64,000 nucleotides of DNA from WQXF01 sp031553615 (GCA_031553615.1 JAVBLJ010000001.1:40468-104467); one strand, 5' to 3'. Positions 42,862 to 51,593 are shown, counted from the first letter of the stretch. The notes: a model not told the origin generated them from the sequence alone. A program made the numbers and translations.

Positions 42862-43749
42862 ATGCACAGACTGCGCAATATGGTGCGGGGCATCACATGG
42901 ACCCTGGCGGTAGTATTCTGTTTCCTGGCGGCGGGCCAATACTTCGTGCTGGACGCCATCCGGCGCGGAGAAGCGGAGCGTTTGGCGACATGGCCCCTGG
43001 CGGGCGAAGCGCTGAACGCGTTGGAAGGGCAGCTGCACCTGCTGTTGCTTGCCACGCTGGCTATCCTGGGCTTCTGCCTGGTCGCCCTGGTCTTTTTTCT
43101 GATCGCCGGATACCAACGCACCAAGAATACCTGGACGGAGCACTACACCGAGGTTACGGCCAAGGAGCAGGAATTGGCCATGGAGCGCGACCGGCTCGAC
43201 GGCGTGTACGAGGATTTGCGCCGCATGGGCGCGCTGACCTCGCACACCGGCATGCACAATCAATCCACGGTCATGTACTGGCTGGATGCCAATTTCGATT
43301 CGTTCCAGCGTGCCAACGTGGAAAACCTGCTGGACGGCGAGCGCTCCACGGCGCTGCTCTTCCTGGGCCTGGACGACGTGGAGGCGCTGTACAACCAAGG
43401 CGTGGGCCAGGAACTGGTGGACGCCATCCTGACCGAGATGGGCCAGCAGTTGGAGCAATGGATTCGCGCCAACGACCTGGTGGCCCGCTGGCAGGATGCT
43501 TCCTTCATGCTGGTAATGACCTACATCACGCTCAAGGACGCGCTGGTGCGCGCCGAGGATTTCCGCGCCGCCATTGTGGAAAACGCGATGAACCTGCACG
43601 GCGTGGAGCTCAACGTTTCGGTGTCCTGCGGCCTTTCGATGATGCTTTCGAGCGATTCCTCGTGGCGGCAATCGATGGAGCGCGCCAAAAAGGCGCTTTC
43701 CCGCCGCAAGGAACGCGGCGCCAACAAGCTGTACCATGAAATTCTGTAA
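42862..43749 (+). CDS. membrane protein with degenerate GGDEF-type domain
   Basis: A 295-residue protein with two transmembrane helices (about 9-30 and 62-88), a coiled linker, and a C-terminal domain (about 115-295) that fits the nucleotidyl-cyclase/GGDEF fold: DGVYEDLRRMGALTSHTGMHNQSTVMYWLD, LLFLGLDDVEALYNQ (the usual D-x-D-x-F metal region), and DLVARWQDASFMLVM, where the GG(D/E)EF signature would stand but reads WQDAS. VSVSCGLSM and the late SMERAKKALSRRKERGAN (normally AD-AL--AK--G-N) follow the family closely. It should be unable to make c-di-GMP and may instead bind a ligand or another protein. Spacing to the GGGAG-type site is rather long. Confidence 0.78.
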   Translation: MHRLRNMVRGITWTLAVVFCFLAAGQYFVLDAIRRGEAERLATWPLAGEALNALEGQLHLLLLATLAILGFCLVALVFFLIAGYQRTKNTWTEHYTEVTAKEQELAMERDRLDGVYEDLRRMGALTSHTGMHNQSTVMYWLDANFDSFQRANVENLLDGERSTALLFLGLDDVEALYNQGVGQELVDAILTEMGQQLEQWIRANDLVARWQDASFMLVMTYITLKDALVRAEDFRAAIVENAMNLHGVELNVSVSCGLSMMLSSDSSWRQSMERAKKALSRRKERGANKLYHEIL

Positions 43750-43767
43750 TGCCCCTGCCTGTGACCC

Positions 43768-43808
43768 TGCCACGGCTCGCGCGAACACGCGAAGGCCGTG
43801 GCTTTTTT
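43768..43808 (+). terminator. terminator of the GGDEF-like gene
   Basis: GCCACGGC (43769-43776) pairs with GCCGTGGC (43795-43802), followed by six T. Confidence 0.85.
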
Positions 43809-43826
43809 GTGTTTTCGCCTTGCGCA

Positions 43827-43870
43827 TTCCAGCCTTTTCTTGGCCGTGTTCCAGCTTTTTCTTGGCTGCC
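43827..43870 (+). repeat. 22-bp tandem duplication upstream of the mapA promoter
   Basis: Two units starting TTCCAGCYTTTTCTTGGC lie directly in front of the -35 box. Confidence 0.8.
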
Positions 43871-43872
43871 GC

Positions 43873-43901
43873 TTGACTTTCGCCCCGCTAGGCAGTACGA
43901 T
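43873..43901 (+). promoter_or_regulatory. sigmaA-type promoter of maltose phosphorylase
   Basis: TTGACT (43873-43878), 17 bp, TACGAT (43896-43901). Confidence 0.65.
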
Positions 43902-43906
43902 GAATG

Positions 43907-43920
43907 CGCAAACGTTTGTC
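43907..43920. promoter_or_regulatory. LacI-family-type operator
   Basis: Palindrome CAAACGTTTG (43909-43918) sits just downstream of the -10 box, where a bound repressor would block initiation. The AACGTT centre is typical for LacI/GalR-family sites. No regulator gene is in the window. Confidence 0.55.
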
Positions 43921-43942
43921 CGATTGGCCTTGGGCGGGGTAC

Positions 43943-43970
43943 CAGTGAACAGTGAACAGTGAATAGTGCA
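43943..43970 (+). repeat. 7-bp tandem repeat (four units) in the mapA leader
   Basis: AGTGAAC, AGTGAAC, AGTGAAT, AGTGCAC, 35-62 bp before the start codon. Confidence 0.85.
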
Positions 43971-44004
43971 CAACGAGCATCGACCATCGACGAGGAGGCG
44001 CAGT

Positions 44005-46272
44005 ATGAACACGCTCTTTGATGTCCACCCCTGGCGGTTGACCCAAAACGAACTGCATCCCGAGCACATGCGCTTGGCAGAGAGCATCACCTCCATCGGC
44101 AATGGGCTGATGGGCATGCGCGGCAATTTTGAGGAGCAGTACAGCGGGGATACCCATCGCGGCACCTACCTGGCCGGCGTGTGGTACCCCGACAAGACCC
44201 GCGTCGGCTGGTGGAAAAACGGCTATCCGCGCTACTTCGGCAAGGTGATCAACGCCATGAACCTCATCTCACTGCGGGTGATCGTGGACGATGTGGAGAT
44301 CGATCTGGCGGCGCTGCCCGTCGTATCCTTCCAGCGCACGCTCGATATGCAGCGGGGCATCCTCTCCCGCCGCGCGGTGGTACGGCTGCCCCAGGGTGAG
44401 GTAGTGCTGGAGACCGAGCGGTTCGTATCCATCGCCCAGCGCGAAGTGTTGGCCCTTCGCTATTCGGTCACCACGCCCTTTGATTGCACGGTGCAGCTGC
44501 TGCCCGCGCTCGATGCCGACGTGACCAACCTGGACAGCAACTACCAGGAAACCTTCTGGGATTTCGTGGACGAGGGCCAGTGCGGCGAGGCGCTGTACGT
44601 AGCCGCCCGCACCAAGGAGAATCCCTTCGATACGCCGCGCTTCACCGTGGCCGCCGCCATGGTCAATTCGGTGATCGGCGCGCAGGCACTGCCCGCCGAG
44701 GTGCGCCCCGGTTATGCTTGCCGCATGTACGCGGCCCGCGCGCTGGCCGGGGAAAGCCTGGTGATCGACAAGCTGGTCGCCGTGGTCACCAGCCGCGATC
44801 ATGACGAGGCCGGGCTGGCGCAAACGGCCTGCACCCTGGCCCTCGCCGCCCAGGAGACGGGATACGACGCGCTGCGCGCCGCGCATGAAGCCGCTTGGCT
44901 GGAGCGCTGGGCGCGCGCCGACGTGACCATCGAGGGGGACGACGCCGCGCAGCAGGGCATCCGCTTCAATATTTTCCAGCTATTTTCCACCTACTACGGC
45001 GAGGATGCGCGCCTGAACATTGGCCCCAAGGGCTTCACCGGCGAAAAGTACGGCGGCGCGACCTATTGGGATACCGAGGCCTACTGCCTGCCCATGTATC
45101 TGGCCATCGCGGGGCAGGAGACCGCCCGCGACCTGCTCAAATACCGCTACCTGCAGCTTGAGGGCGCATTCCACAACGCGCGGCAGCAGGGGCTCCCCGG
45201 CGCGCTCTATCCCATGGTCACCTTCACCGGCATCGAATGCCACAACGAGTGGGAGATCACCTTCGAGGAAATTCACCGCAATGCGGCCATCGCCTATGCC
45301 ATCTTCCATTACGTGCGCTACACCGGCGATACCGAATACCTGATGGAGCACGGCATCGACGTGCTGGCCGGGATCGCGGCCTTCTGGGCTGGGCGCGTGC
45401 ACGAGAACAAGGCCAAGGGCTGCTTCATGCTCCACGGCGTCACCGGCCCCAACGAGTATGAAAACAACGTCAACAACAATTGGTACACCAACCGCATGGC
45501 CAAGTGGTGCCTGGAATACACGGTGGAGTGCGCCGCCCTGGTGGATGCGGAGCGCCGCGTCGCGCTGGGCCTTTCGCAGGCCGCGCTGGCCCGCTATGCC
45601 GACATCGCCGCGCGCATGTACCTGCCCTACGATGCCGAGCGCGACGTGTTCGTGCAGCACGATACCTTCCTGGATAAGGACCTGATGCCCGCCTCGGCCC
45701 TTGCGCCCGAGGATCGGCCCATTAATCAGCACTGGTCGTGGGATCGCATCCTGCGCAGCTGCTTCATCAAGCAGGCCGACACCCTCCAGGGCCTGTACTT
45801 CCTGGGCCACCAGTACGATACCGAAACCAAGCGCCGCAACTTCGCCTTCTACGAGCCCATGACCGTGCACGAATCCAGCCTTTCGCCCTGCGTGCACAGC
45901 ATTTTGGCCGCCGAGATCGGCGAGCAGGCCAAGGCCGTGGAGATGTATCAGCGCACCGCCCGCCTCGATCTGGATAACCTCAACAACGATACCGACGACG
46001 GCCTGCACATCACCTCCATGGCCGGAAGCTGGCTCTCCATCGCCCAGGGCTTCGCGGGCATGCGCACCGTGGAAGGCCTTGCGTTTTCGCCCTTCCTGCC
46101 CGCCTGCTGGCAGGGCTACTCCTTCACCATCGTCTACCGGGCGCGCCGCCTGCGCATCGAGGTGAAGCCCGGCACCGTCGCCCTGCACCTGCTGGACGGC
46201 GCTCCGCTGGAGCTCACGCTCTGGGGCAAGGCGGAGAGGCTCGAGGGGACGCTGGAGAGGGAGATGGCGTAG
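44005..46272 (+). CDS. mapA: glycoside hydrolase family 65 phosphorylase, probably maltose phosphorylase
   Basis: A 755-residue cytoplasmic enzyme that splits an alpha-glucoside with phosphate to glucose and beta-glucose 1-phosphate. The N-terminal beta-sandwich (about 1-280) starts FDVHPWRLTQNELHPE; the (alpha/alpha)6 barrel follows with FTGEKYGGATYWDTEAY and the catalytic glutamate E484 in VTGPNEYENNVNNNWYTN, both closest to maltose phosphorylases; KQADTLQGLYFLG and TVHESSLSPC complete the family marks. Kojibiose or trehalose as substrates cannot be excluded. GAGGAGG lies before the ATG. A consensus-like promoter with a LacI-type operator points to control by a sugar-responsive repressor. 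Beta-phosphoglucomutase is encoded at 33378. Confidence 0.9.
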   Translation: MNTLFDVHPWRLTQNELHPEHMRLAESITSIGNGLMGMRGNFEEQYSGDTHRGTYLAGVWYPDKTRVGWWKNGYPRYFGKVINAMNLISLRVIVDDVEIDLAALPVVSFQRTLDMQRGILSRRAVVRLPQGEVVLETERFVSIAQREVLALRYSVTTPFDCTVQLLPALDADVTNLDSNYQETFWDFVDEGQCGEALYVAARTKENPFDTPRFTVAAAMVNSVIGAQALPAEVRPGYACRMYAARALAGESLVIDKLVAVVTSRDHDEAGLAQTACTLALAAQETGYDALRAAHEAAWLERWARADVTIEGDDAAQQGIRFNIFQLFSTYYGEDARLNIGPKGFTGEKYGGATYWDTEAYCLPMYLAIAGQETARDLLKYRYLQLEGAFHNARQQGLPGALYPMVTFTGIECHNEWEITFEEIHRNAAIAYAIFHYVRYTGDTEYLMEHGIDVLAGIAAFWAGRVHENKAKGCFMLHGVTGPNEYENNVNNNWYTNRMAKWCLEYTVECAALVDAERRVALGLSQAALARYADIAARMYLPYDAERDVFVQHDTFLDKDLMPASALAPEDRPINQHWSWDRILRSCFIKQADTLQGLYFLGHQYDTETKRRNFAFYEPMTVHESSLSPCVHSILAAEIGEQAKAVEMYQRTARLDLDNLNNDTDDGLHITSMAGSWLSIAQGFAGMRTVEGLAFSPFLPACWQGYSFTIVYRARRLRIEVKPGTVALHLLDGAPLELTLWGKAERLEGTLEREMA

Positions 46273-46348
46273 GAGGACGATTCGGACGGCCTCCGGCGGC
46301 CAACTTTTTGAAAAAAGTCGGATCAAAAACGCTATCTTTGGGGGCAAT

Positions 46349-46386
46349 AAAGGGAACCTCGAGCGCTCGCTCGGCGGTTCCCTTTT
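46349..46386. terminator. bidirectional terminator
   Basis: AAAGGGAACC (46349-46358) pairs with GGTTCCCTTT (46376-46385), with a T-run on the forward side and A-run on the other, between convergent genes. Confidence 0.8.
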
Positions 46387-46403
46387 CGGTTCACGAAGTT
46401 TTT

Positions 46404-46566
46404 ATTCCGATTCCAATTAGGTTTTGCCCATAAGCCAGCGAGAGATTTTTACGTTCGGCTAGGAGTCCGAAGGAGGCGTAGCCAGCAGCTACGCTGACCG
46501 AGGCACGACAACGCCGATCGGAAATAGATCCGCTGGATTGTGGCAAAACGTAGTTGGAATTGGTAT
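46404..46566 (+). mobile_element. 163-bp MITE, copy 2
   Basis: Ends ATTCCGATTCCAATTAGG and TTGGAATTGGTAT; same orientation and length as copy 3, with few differences. Its last base is also the last base of the stop codon of the reverse-strand LPETG gene. Confidence 0.85.
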
Positions 46567-48443
46567 TATGCAACGTCCTTGGCGCGCCTTTTTATGAGCA
46601 GGATCGCGGCTCCACCGCAGGCGGCAACAAGCACGGTCATCAGCAGCAGGGCGCGGGGGAAGATGGCGTCCCCCGTTTCGGGGAGTGGGGAGTTTTCGGT
46701 GGTCCACCTTGCGTATATCGTCGTGTCGCCGGTGGCGCAGAAGGTCTGCGGGTTCCACTTGGTTTTGAACTTCTTATCCAAGTACCAGCCACGGAACACG
46801 GCCTTGTTTTTGGTGGGTATGGGAATCGCGCCGTAATCATAGTTTGCGCTTCCATTGCCCGCATCGATGCTGCCCCCGAAGGCGGAACCATCCGGGGCCG
46901 CGAAGGGCACCGTGCCGGTGTTCCTGCGCCCATCGTTCAAGGCGCGGGCGATCCCCTTGGTCGCCCGGGTATTGTCCGGGCTGAGGCCGTCGAACACCCA
47001 TCCTTTGCGCTCATAACCGATGTTGGAGGCGGCCGTGGGGCCGAGCCCGTACGGGGTGCCCGTATCGTAAATCCAGGCGCTCATGTCCTCGGTGGCGTCG
47101 AACTTCCCGCCGTTGGCATCGAACGTAATCGCCCAGTCGTAGTGGACGAAGGCCCCCCGGACATACACCTCGGACCAAAGCATTCGCCTCCAGGTGCTGG
47201 CATTGCTGCCGTTGGCGCCCCAGAAAAAATTGTTCTTTTGGAGCAGAATATGCTTTTGCACGGACTTGTAGGAATCGCTCACCCCGGACTGCATGTCCCA
47301 ATGAATTTCGGAGGGCGTTCCCCCATAGACAAAGTGATTGTCGATGGCGGTAAAGCCGTCGACAAGCCTGGGGTTGAGCTTGATGGTATCCAAGCTCACG
47401 GTGCCGCCGCTTGTGGAAAAAAGGATGCCGTAGCTTGAACCCGCGGTGTTGGAAAAATACACCGTATTGTTGTAAAATGAAACATCCCTCAGTTCCACAG
47501 CGGGGTTAAAGGTGGCAAGCGCGAAAATTATGGGGTCATTGGGCGGGCTTGCGCTAGCGGAGGCGGACAAAAAGGTGTTCCCGGAAATCTCGCCTTCGCT
47601 CCCGCCAATCATTACGCTGTAGTACGTAGATTGCAGCAAGTTGTCTTTGATGGAATACTTTTCCGCCGACGTGATGTTGAATACGCGGGTCGCCCCGCCG
47701 AGCACGGTGTTGCGCTCGATGGTAACGCCCTTGAAGGTAGGCGCGGGGCTCTGGTTCGGTGCGTCAAAAAAGACACAGTACCCCTGGCCTGCACCACAGT
47801 AGTCCACCGTATTGTCACAAAAAACAAAGTTCCTGATCGTTTTGTTCGCGGCGCCGGCAAAGTACACAACGACGTTGGGCGTCGTGGTGCTTTTGACCCA
47901 GTTGCCGGAGAAGGTGAAGCCATTCGTCTCGTTGGCCTGATTCAGCGTAATAATGCTCCCAGAGCCAACGCTCCCCGGCTTTGTCGCATCAAAAATGTTG
48001 TTTAGAATGCATGCGCCGCCAAAGTTCGTGGCAACGGCCTTGGTCAGCTTCAACGTGAAGCCGTCGATCGTCACCCCCTGGGCATTGATGGTCGGCCCGG
48101 TGTTGGACGCCGAGCTTACCCAAACGGATTCCTCCGCGGCATTTGTCCGGCTGGGGTCCTTGCCCGCTACGCCCGCCTTGGCGCCCCGGATCGTCAGGCT
48201 TTTGCTGATGGTGATATTCCCTTCCGTGTAGGTTCCAGCCGCCACCTGGAGGGTATCGCCGCTAACCACGGACGTATTGCCCACGGCGGCCGAAATCGTC
48301 GCAAAATCGTAGGTACCGCCGGGCCCCACAGTCCAGACGTTCGCCGCCTGGGCGCTGTGCGGCATCAGCGCGATCAAGCCCATAAAGAGAACCACCGCAA
48401 GCACCGTCAGCCCTATCTTTCTGCCAAAAAAATCCTGTTTCAT
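46566..48443 (-). CDS. sortase-anchored beta-helix surface protein (LPETG)
   Basis: A 625-residue cell-wall protein. A signal peptide (about 1-33) leads to a right-handed parallel beta-helix (about 40-400), recognised by a ladder of motifs such as TIRGAK, GVTIDGFTLK, GVTIERNTVLGG, YSIKDNLL and EISGNTFLS. Residues about 440-580 resemble an InlB B-repeat/Flg_new module (ITFDANGGKF...FRGWYLDKKFKTKW...TIYARWT). The C-terminus has LPETG (587-591), a hydrophobic helix and KRRAK, the full sortase sorting signal. The sortase gene lies 62 bp upstream in the same direction, so the protein is very probably its dedicated substrate. AGGAGA precedes the ATG. Confidence 0.9.
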   Translation of the reverse strand: MKQDFFGRKIGLTVLAVVLFMGLIALMPHSAQAANVWTVGPGGTYDFATISAAVGNTSVVSGDTLQVAAGTYTEGNITISKSLTIRGAKAGVAGKDPSRTNAAEESVWVSSASNTGPTINAQGVTIDGFTLKLTKAVATNFGGACILNNIFDATKPGSVGSGSIITLNQANETNGFTFSGNWVKSTTTPNVVVYFAGAANKTIRNFVFCDNTVDYCGAGQGYCVFFDAPNQSPAPTFKGVTIERNTVLGGATRVFNITSAEKYSIKDNLLQSTYYSVMIGGSEGEISGNTFLSASASASPPNDPIIFALATFNPAVELRDVSFYNNTVYFSNTAGSSYGILFSTSGGTVSLDTIKLNPRLVDGFTAIDNHFVYGGTPSEIHWDMQSGVSDSYKSVQKHILLQKNNFFWGANGSNASTWRRMLWSEVYVRGAFVHYDWAITFDANGGKFDATEDMSAWIYDTGTPYGLGPTAASNIGYERKGWVFDGLSPDNTRATKGIARALNDGRRNTGTVPFAAPDGSAFGGSIDAGNGSANYDYGAIPIPTKNKAVFRGWYLDKKFKTKWNPQTFCATGDTTIYARWTTENSPLPETGDAIFPRALLLMTVLVAACGGAAILLIKRRAKDVA

Positions 48444-48505
48444 ACATTTTCTCCTATTCCTAATGCAAAAGCAAAAGCATACGAGCAAGCGCACAAAAAC
48501 TCCAC

Positions 48506-49318
48506 CTATTCAGCAACCGTTGTTTCTTCAATCAGCACAGCGTGAACCACAAAATACCAGGAATGCGTGCCCCCGGTGCAGGTTGCCAACGTGAGCAGTC
48601 TATCGCTTCGGCGAACCGTAAGATCGGAAGCGATGACCGCCCTCTTGCGGATGGCTTTGATAAAGGTCGCCCGCGAATACTCGCTCAAGCAAGCTTGGCC
48701 GCGGAAATCCGCAACATCCTCTCCCTCTGAAACATACGCGGCAAACACCTTGTACCGCAGCTTTGATTCTTTGCGGGTGATCTCTATCCAGAGATGCTGA
48801 TCTGCGAAGGGTTGGCTTTCAAAGTGCCGAAGGCCGTTGAACATGCTGCCGTCCTGCATGTTGTGACCGTAGATCACGGTGTTAAAATCCGAAAAATCCT
48901 TTGTGTTCCAACAATCCATAAAGATTGCGCCGCTTGCATTCTTTCTCTTGTCAAAAGTTCTGTCAACATAATAATCGTTGTCGTCTGCCTGCACAACGGG
49001 ATAGGCAATCCCCGTGCCGGGAATCTCCAGCCATGCTGCGGTATCGGGGTTTTTCTGTTCCAGCATGCTCACCTTGGAGCTGTGAAAACGCTTGGGTGAC
49101 GCCACGGGAACGAGGCCCGCGGGCGGGTAAGGATCGCTCGCCTTGGCAAGGATCGCACTCGATGAAAGAATCGGCGCATCTGTGCTCATTTCAGCGTACG
49201 CCCGGTATTCTGTCCGCGCTTGGCTATATTCGCTGTACGTTGTCCATAGCAAAATCCCTGCGGTGGCTCCGGTGGCCAGCAACGCAAAGAGCGCGAGTTG
49301 GTTCTTCTTTAGCCGCAT
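48506..49318 (-). CDS. class B-like sortase lacking the conserved arginine
   Basis: A 270-residue membrane-bound transpeptidase with an N-terminal anchor (about 6-28) and an outside catalytic domain. The class B pattern is clear: NPDTAAWLEIPGTGIAYPVVQADDNDYYVDRTF, IYGHNM with the catalytic His, and TLATCTG with the catalytic Cys (247). Eight residues after the Cys, where this family normally has Arg (TR-VVH), the protein has Tyr (WYFVVHAVL), and no other Arg follows. Activity is therefore uncertain. The linked substrate has an LPETG signal, more usual for class A or C enzymes. The start is set at MRLKKN, preceded by GAGGGG; an ATG 42 bases earlier is an alternative. Confidence 0.88.
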   Translation of the reverse strand: MRLKKNQLALFALLATGATAGILLWTTYSEYSQARTEYRAYAEMSTDAPILSSSAILAKASDPYPPAGLVPVASPKRFHSSKVSMLEQKNPDTAAWLEIPGTGIAYPVVQADDNDYYVDRTFDKRKNASGAIFMDCWNTKDFSDFNTVIYGHNMQDGSMFNGLRHFESQPFADQHLWIEITRKESKLRYKVFAAYVSEGEDVADFRGQACLSEYSRATFIKAIRKRAVIASDLTVRRSDRLLTLATCTGGTHSWYFVVHAVLIEETTVAE

Positions 49319-49432
49319 TGTCTGCCCCTCTTTTTCCGGGAGCTTCATGGCGCTTTTCATATTCTACCTATCCTGCGCAAGGGTTCAAAATTTTTCCGAA
49401 TGGCGCGCAGTTGTCGAAGCTGAAAAACGAGG

Positions 49433-49822
49433 TTACTCCTCCCCCAGGTGATCCAGGCCGAAACGGATGATGTCCCCCGGGTGGTGATCGGAAAGCGCGT
49501 AGTACACCACCTTGCCCACTCGGCGGCTGGCCACCAACCGCATCTGCCGCAGGTACTTGAGCTGGTGCGATATGGAGGATTGGCTCATGCCCAGCACCGC
49601 CGAAAGATCGCACACGCACATTTCGGAAAGGCTGAGCGCGTGCAGTATGCCGATGCGCGTGCCATCGGCGATGGCCTTAAAAAACTCGGCCAGCTCCTCG
49701 CGCTGGGGTTGGGCGAGCAGGCCCGCGTGCACCGCGCGCACCACGTCCTCGTGGATCAGGTTCACATCGCAAAAGTCACAGGCCGTATCGGTTTCGGCGG
49801 GGGGGCCGGGGGTGCGGTTCAT
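49433..49822 (-). CDS. ArsR/SmtB-family metal-sensing repressor (CadC-like)
   Basis: A 129-residue winged-helix repressor. The alpha-3 metal site reads EMCVCDL (about 67-73), matching the ELCVCDL box of CadC; an N-terminal CDFCDVN (16-22) could supply the other thiolates, and DHHPGDI near the C-terminus may form the alpha-5 zinc site. MSQSSISHQLKYLRQMRLV is the recognition helix. It should release DNA on binding Cd, Pb or Zn. No efflux ATPase or other metal gene is adjacent, so it may act elsewhere or on itself. GAGGT fixes the start; a promoter overlapping the end of the MutS-like gene and a 19-bp tandem repeat lie upstream. Confidence 0.9.
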   Translation of the reverse strand: MNRTPGPPAETDTACDFCDVNLIHEDVVRAVHAGLLAQPQREELAEFFKAIADGTRIGILHALSLSEMCVCDLSAVLGMSQSSISHQLKYLRQMRLVASRRVGKVVYYALSDHHPGDIIRFGLDHLGEE

Positions 49823-49839
49823 GGCGCGTGACCTCTTTT

Positions 49840-49891
49840 CTGTCTCGTTGGGAGCTTCCTGTCTCATTGGGAGCTTTCTGCCTCGTTTGGC
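49840..49891. repeat. 19-bp tandem repeat in the arsR-type leader
   Basis: CTGTCTCGTTGGGAGCTTC and CTGTCTCATTGGGAGCTTT, then a partial third unit, between promoter and start codon. Confidence 0.85.
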
Positions 49892-49916
49892 GAATTCTTG
49901 GTGAATTGCTGGAGTT

Positions 49917-49945
49917 ATTATATCATGGATCGTGCGGTGTTACAA
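49917..49945 (-). promoter_or_regulatory. sigmaA-type promoter for the ArsR-family gene
   Basis: Reverse strand TTGTAA (49945-49940), 17 bp, TATAAT (49922-49917). The -35 lies inside the 3' end of the MutS-like gene. Confidence 0.65.
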
Positions 49946-51533
49946 ATTCCCATTTGCCGGTCTGCATGTATCGCTCCGCCCGGGCGGTGGCGCGGGTCAC
50001 CAGGTCTGCGCTGTAGCCCATGACCGATAGCAGCTTGATGGCGTTGCGCGTGGTGGCGGGGCCTTCCCTGAATTTGTAATCGAAATGCACCTTGCGCCCG
50101 CGCACCGATTCCTCGAAGTGGCCCTGATCATACGCATTCGCTAGCATGCCGCACAGCTCGCCATCGTGGGTGGCGGCCATGCACAGCGCATGCTCCGATA
50201 GCGCCAGCAGCAGCTCGCTGGAGGCGGAGATCCGCTCCACCGTGTTGGTGCCGCGCAGCACCTCGTCGATCACGCACAGCACCGGCTCCTCGCGCTCCGT
50301 CGCCTGCAGGATTCGGCGCAGCGATTTGATCTCGGCGATGAAGTAGCTTTCCCCGGCCTGCACGTCGTCGCTCATCGCCATGGAGGAATAGAGATGGAAC
50401 GCGGTGCCCCGATAGCGTCCACATAGGGCGGTGCAGAGGCTCTGCGCCAGCAGCGCGTTCAGGGCGGCCGCCTTTAAGAAGGTGGATTTGCCCGAGGCGT
50501 TGGAGCCGGTGAGCAGCAGGGAGCGGCGCAGCTCGAAACTGTTGGCGACCGGATGCTTCAGCAGGGGGTGTGCTAGGCCGCGCATCGCCAGCGCGCGCGG
50601 GGCCTCGGGCGAAAAATCGATGTCCGGATCGCAGAGCGGTTGTTTCCCCCGGCTTTTGCGGTATGAGGCGGTGGCGATGGCGGTATCCAGCCTGCCTAGA
50701 TTCTCGTGCAGCACGGCAATATCACGGCTGTGCTTCCAAAGCATGTGCTCCAGCCGCGCATACAGCAGCAGATCGAACAAGAGCAGCGAGTTGAACAGCG
50801 TGCTCAGGTCGTTCTGCGCGATCAGGGAAACGCCGCCCATGCGCAAGAGGCCGCGCGTCTGCTGTCCCGCTTCGTAGAACCCACCCAGCATCGCGTCGAG
50901 CTTGGCATCGCCCAGCTTGCGGATGCGCTGGCAGGCGCTGCTCATATCCACCGAGTATTGCGCGCTAGCCAGCCGCCATTCGAGCCGCTGCGCCATCAGC
51001 GTATGGTAGATGGCGTTGACCGGCACCAGCGCGATCAGCAGCAGCGCCAGCGGAGGCCACAGCGGCATGGCAATGAGCGAGCCAATCAAGCCCAACGAAA
51101 GCGCCAGCGTCAGGCCGAGGCGCACGTGGGTTTGCTTGCTGGGCTCGGAGGCCTCGTGGGCGTAGGCGGCGCGGCGCTTGCCCAGGCGCGCCAGGATCAG
51201 CTGCAGCTGCAGCCGCAACCCGGGGTTTTTCTCCATCAGCGCCAGCATCTCGCTCCGCCTGCCGTATTCGGCCTCATCCGTCGCCGGATAGCGCAGCATG
51301 TGATAGAGATATTGCTCCCCCGACGTGCTCTGCGCCGCGTTGAGCTGCTGAAACACGTCGTCCATGGAAAGATCGTTCCAAGTGATGTCGTCCACCCAGA
51401 ATGCATCGGGATTTTTCTTGTGATGCCGGATGCTGTACGCGCGGATTCGCGCCATATCGCCTTCATAGTAGATGCGATCGGCTGGCGCACCAAAGCACCG
51501 TTCCAGCCACCGTGCCAGTCGCATTTCTCGCAT
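49923..51533 (-). CDS. membrane-anchored MutS-like ATPase
   Basis: A 536-residue protein with a MutS ATPase domain at the C-terminus: Walker A LLTGSNASGKSTFLK (about 338-352), ABC-type region and Walker B VLCVIDEVLRGTNTVERISAS, and ATHDGEL. The N-terminal half has the MutS core/lever helices but is interrupted by two transmembrane helices (about 135-175, LTLALSLGLIGSLIAMPLWPPLALLLIALV). It lacks the mismatch-recognition and connector domains, so it is not a mismatch repair MutS. Membrane MutS relatives occur in several phyla; their role is unknown. GAGGAG stands before the ATG, with a TTGCAT-17-TAAAAT promoter. Confidence 0.85.
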   Translation of the reverse strand: MREMRLARWLERCFGAPADRIYYEGDMARIRAYSIRHHKKNPDAFWVDDITWNDLSMDDVFQQLNAAQSTSGEQYLYHMLRYPATDEAEYGRRSEMLALMEKNPGLRLQLQLILARLGKRRAAYAHEASEPSKQTHVRLGLTLALSLGLIGSLIAMPLWPPLALLLIALVPVNAIYHTLMAQRLEWRLASAQYSVDMSSACQRIRKLGDAKLDAMLGGFYEAGQQTRGLLRMGGVSLIAQNDLSTLFNSLLLFDLLLYARLEHMLWKHSRDIAVLHENLGRLDTAIATASYRKSRGKQPLCDPDIDFSPEAPRALAMRGLAHPLLKHPVANSFELRRSLLLTGSNASGKSTFLKAAALNALLAQSLCTALCGRYRGTAFHLYSSMAMSDDVQAGESYFIAEIKSLRRILQATEREEPVLCVIDEVLRGTNTVERISASSELLLALSEHALCMAATHDGELCGMLANAYDQGHFEESVRGRKVHFDYKFREGPATTRNAIKLLSVMGYSADLVTRATARAERYMQTGKWEFVTPHDP

Positions 51534-51593
51534 GCTGTGCTCCTCGCCTTCCGGGCAGGATCGCGGCCCTCGCCGCGCGCACCGGCCGCTTCC

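Noticed and set aside
44980..46347. 455-codon frame antisense to maltose phosphorylase
   Set aside because: The forward frame holds every GH65 motif; the antisense frame has none.
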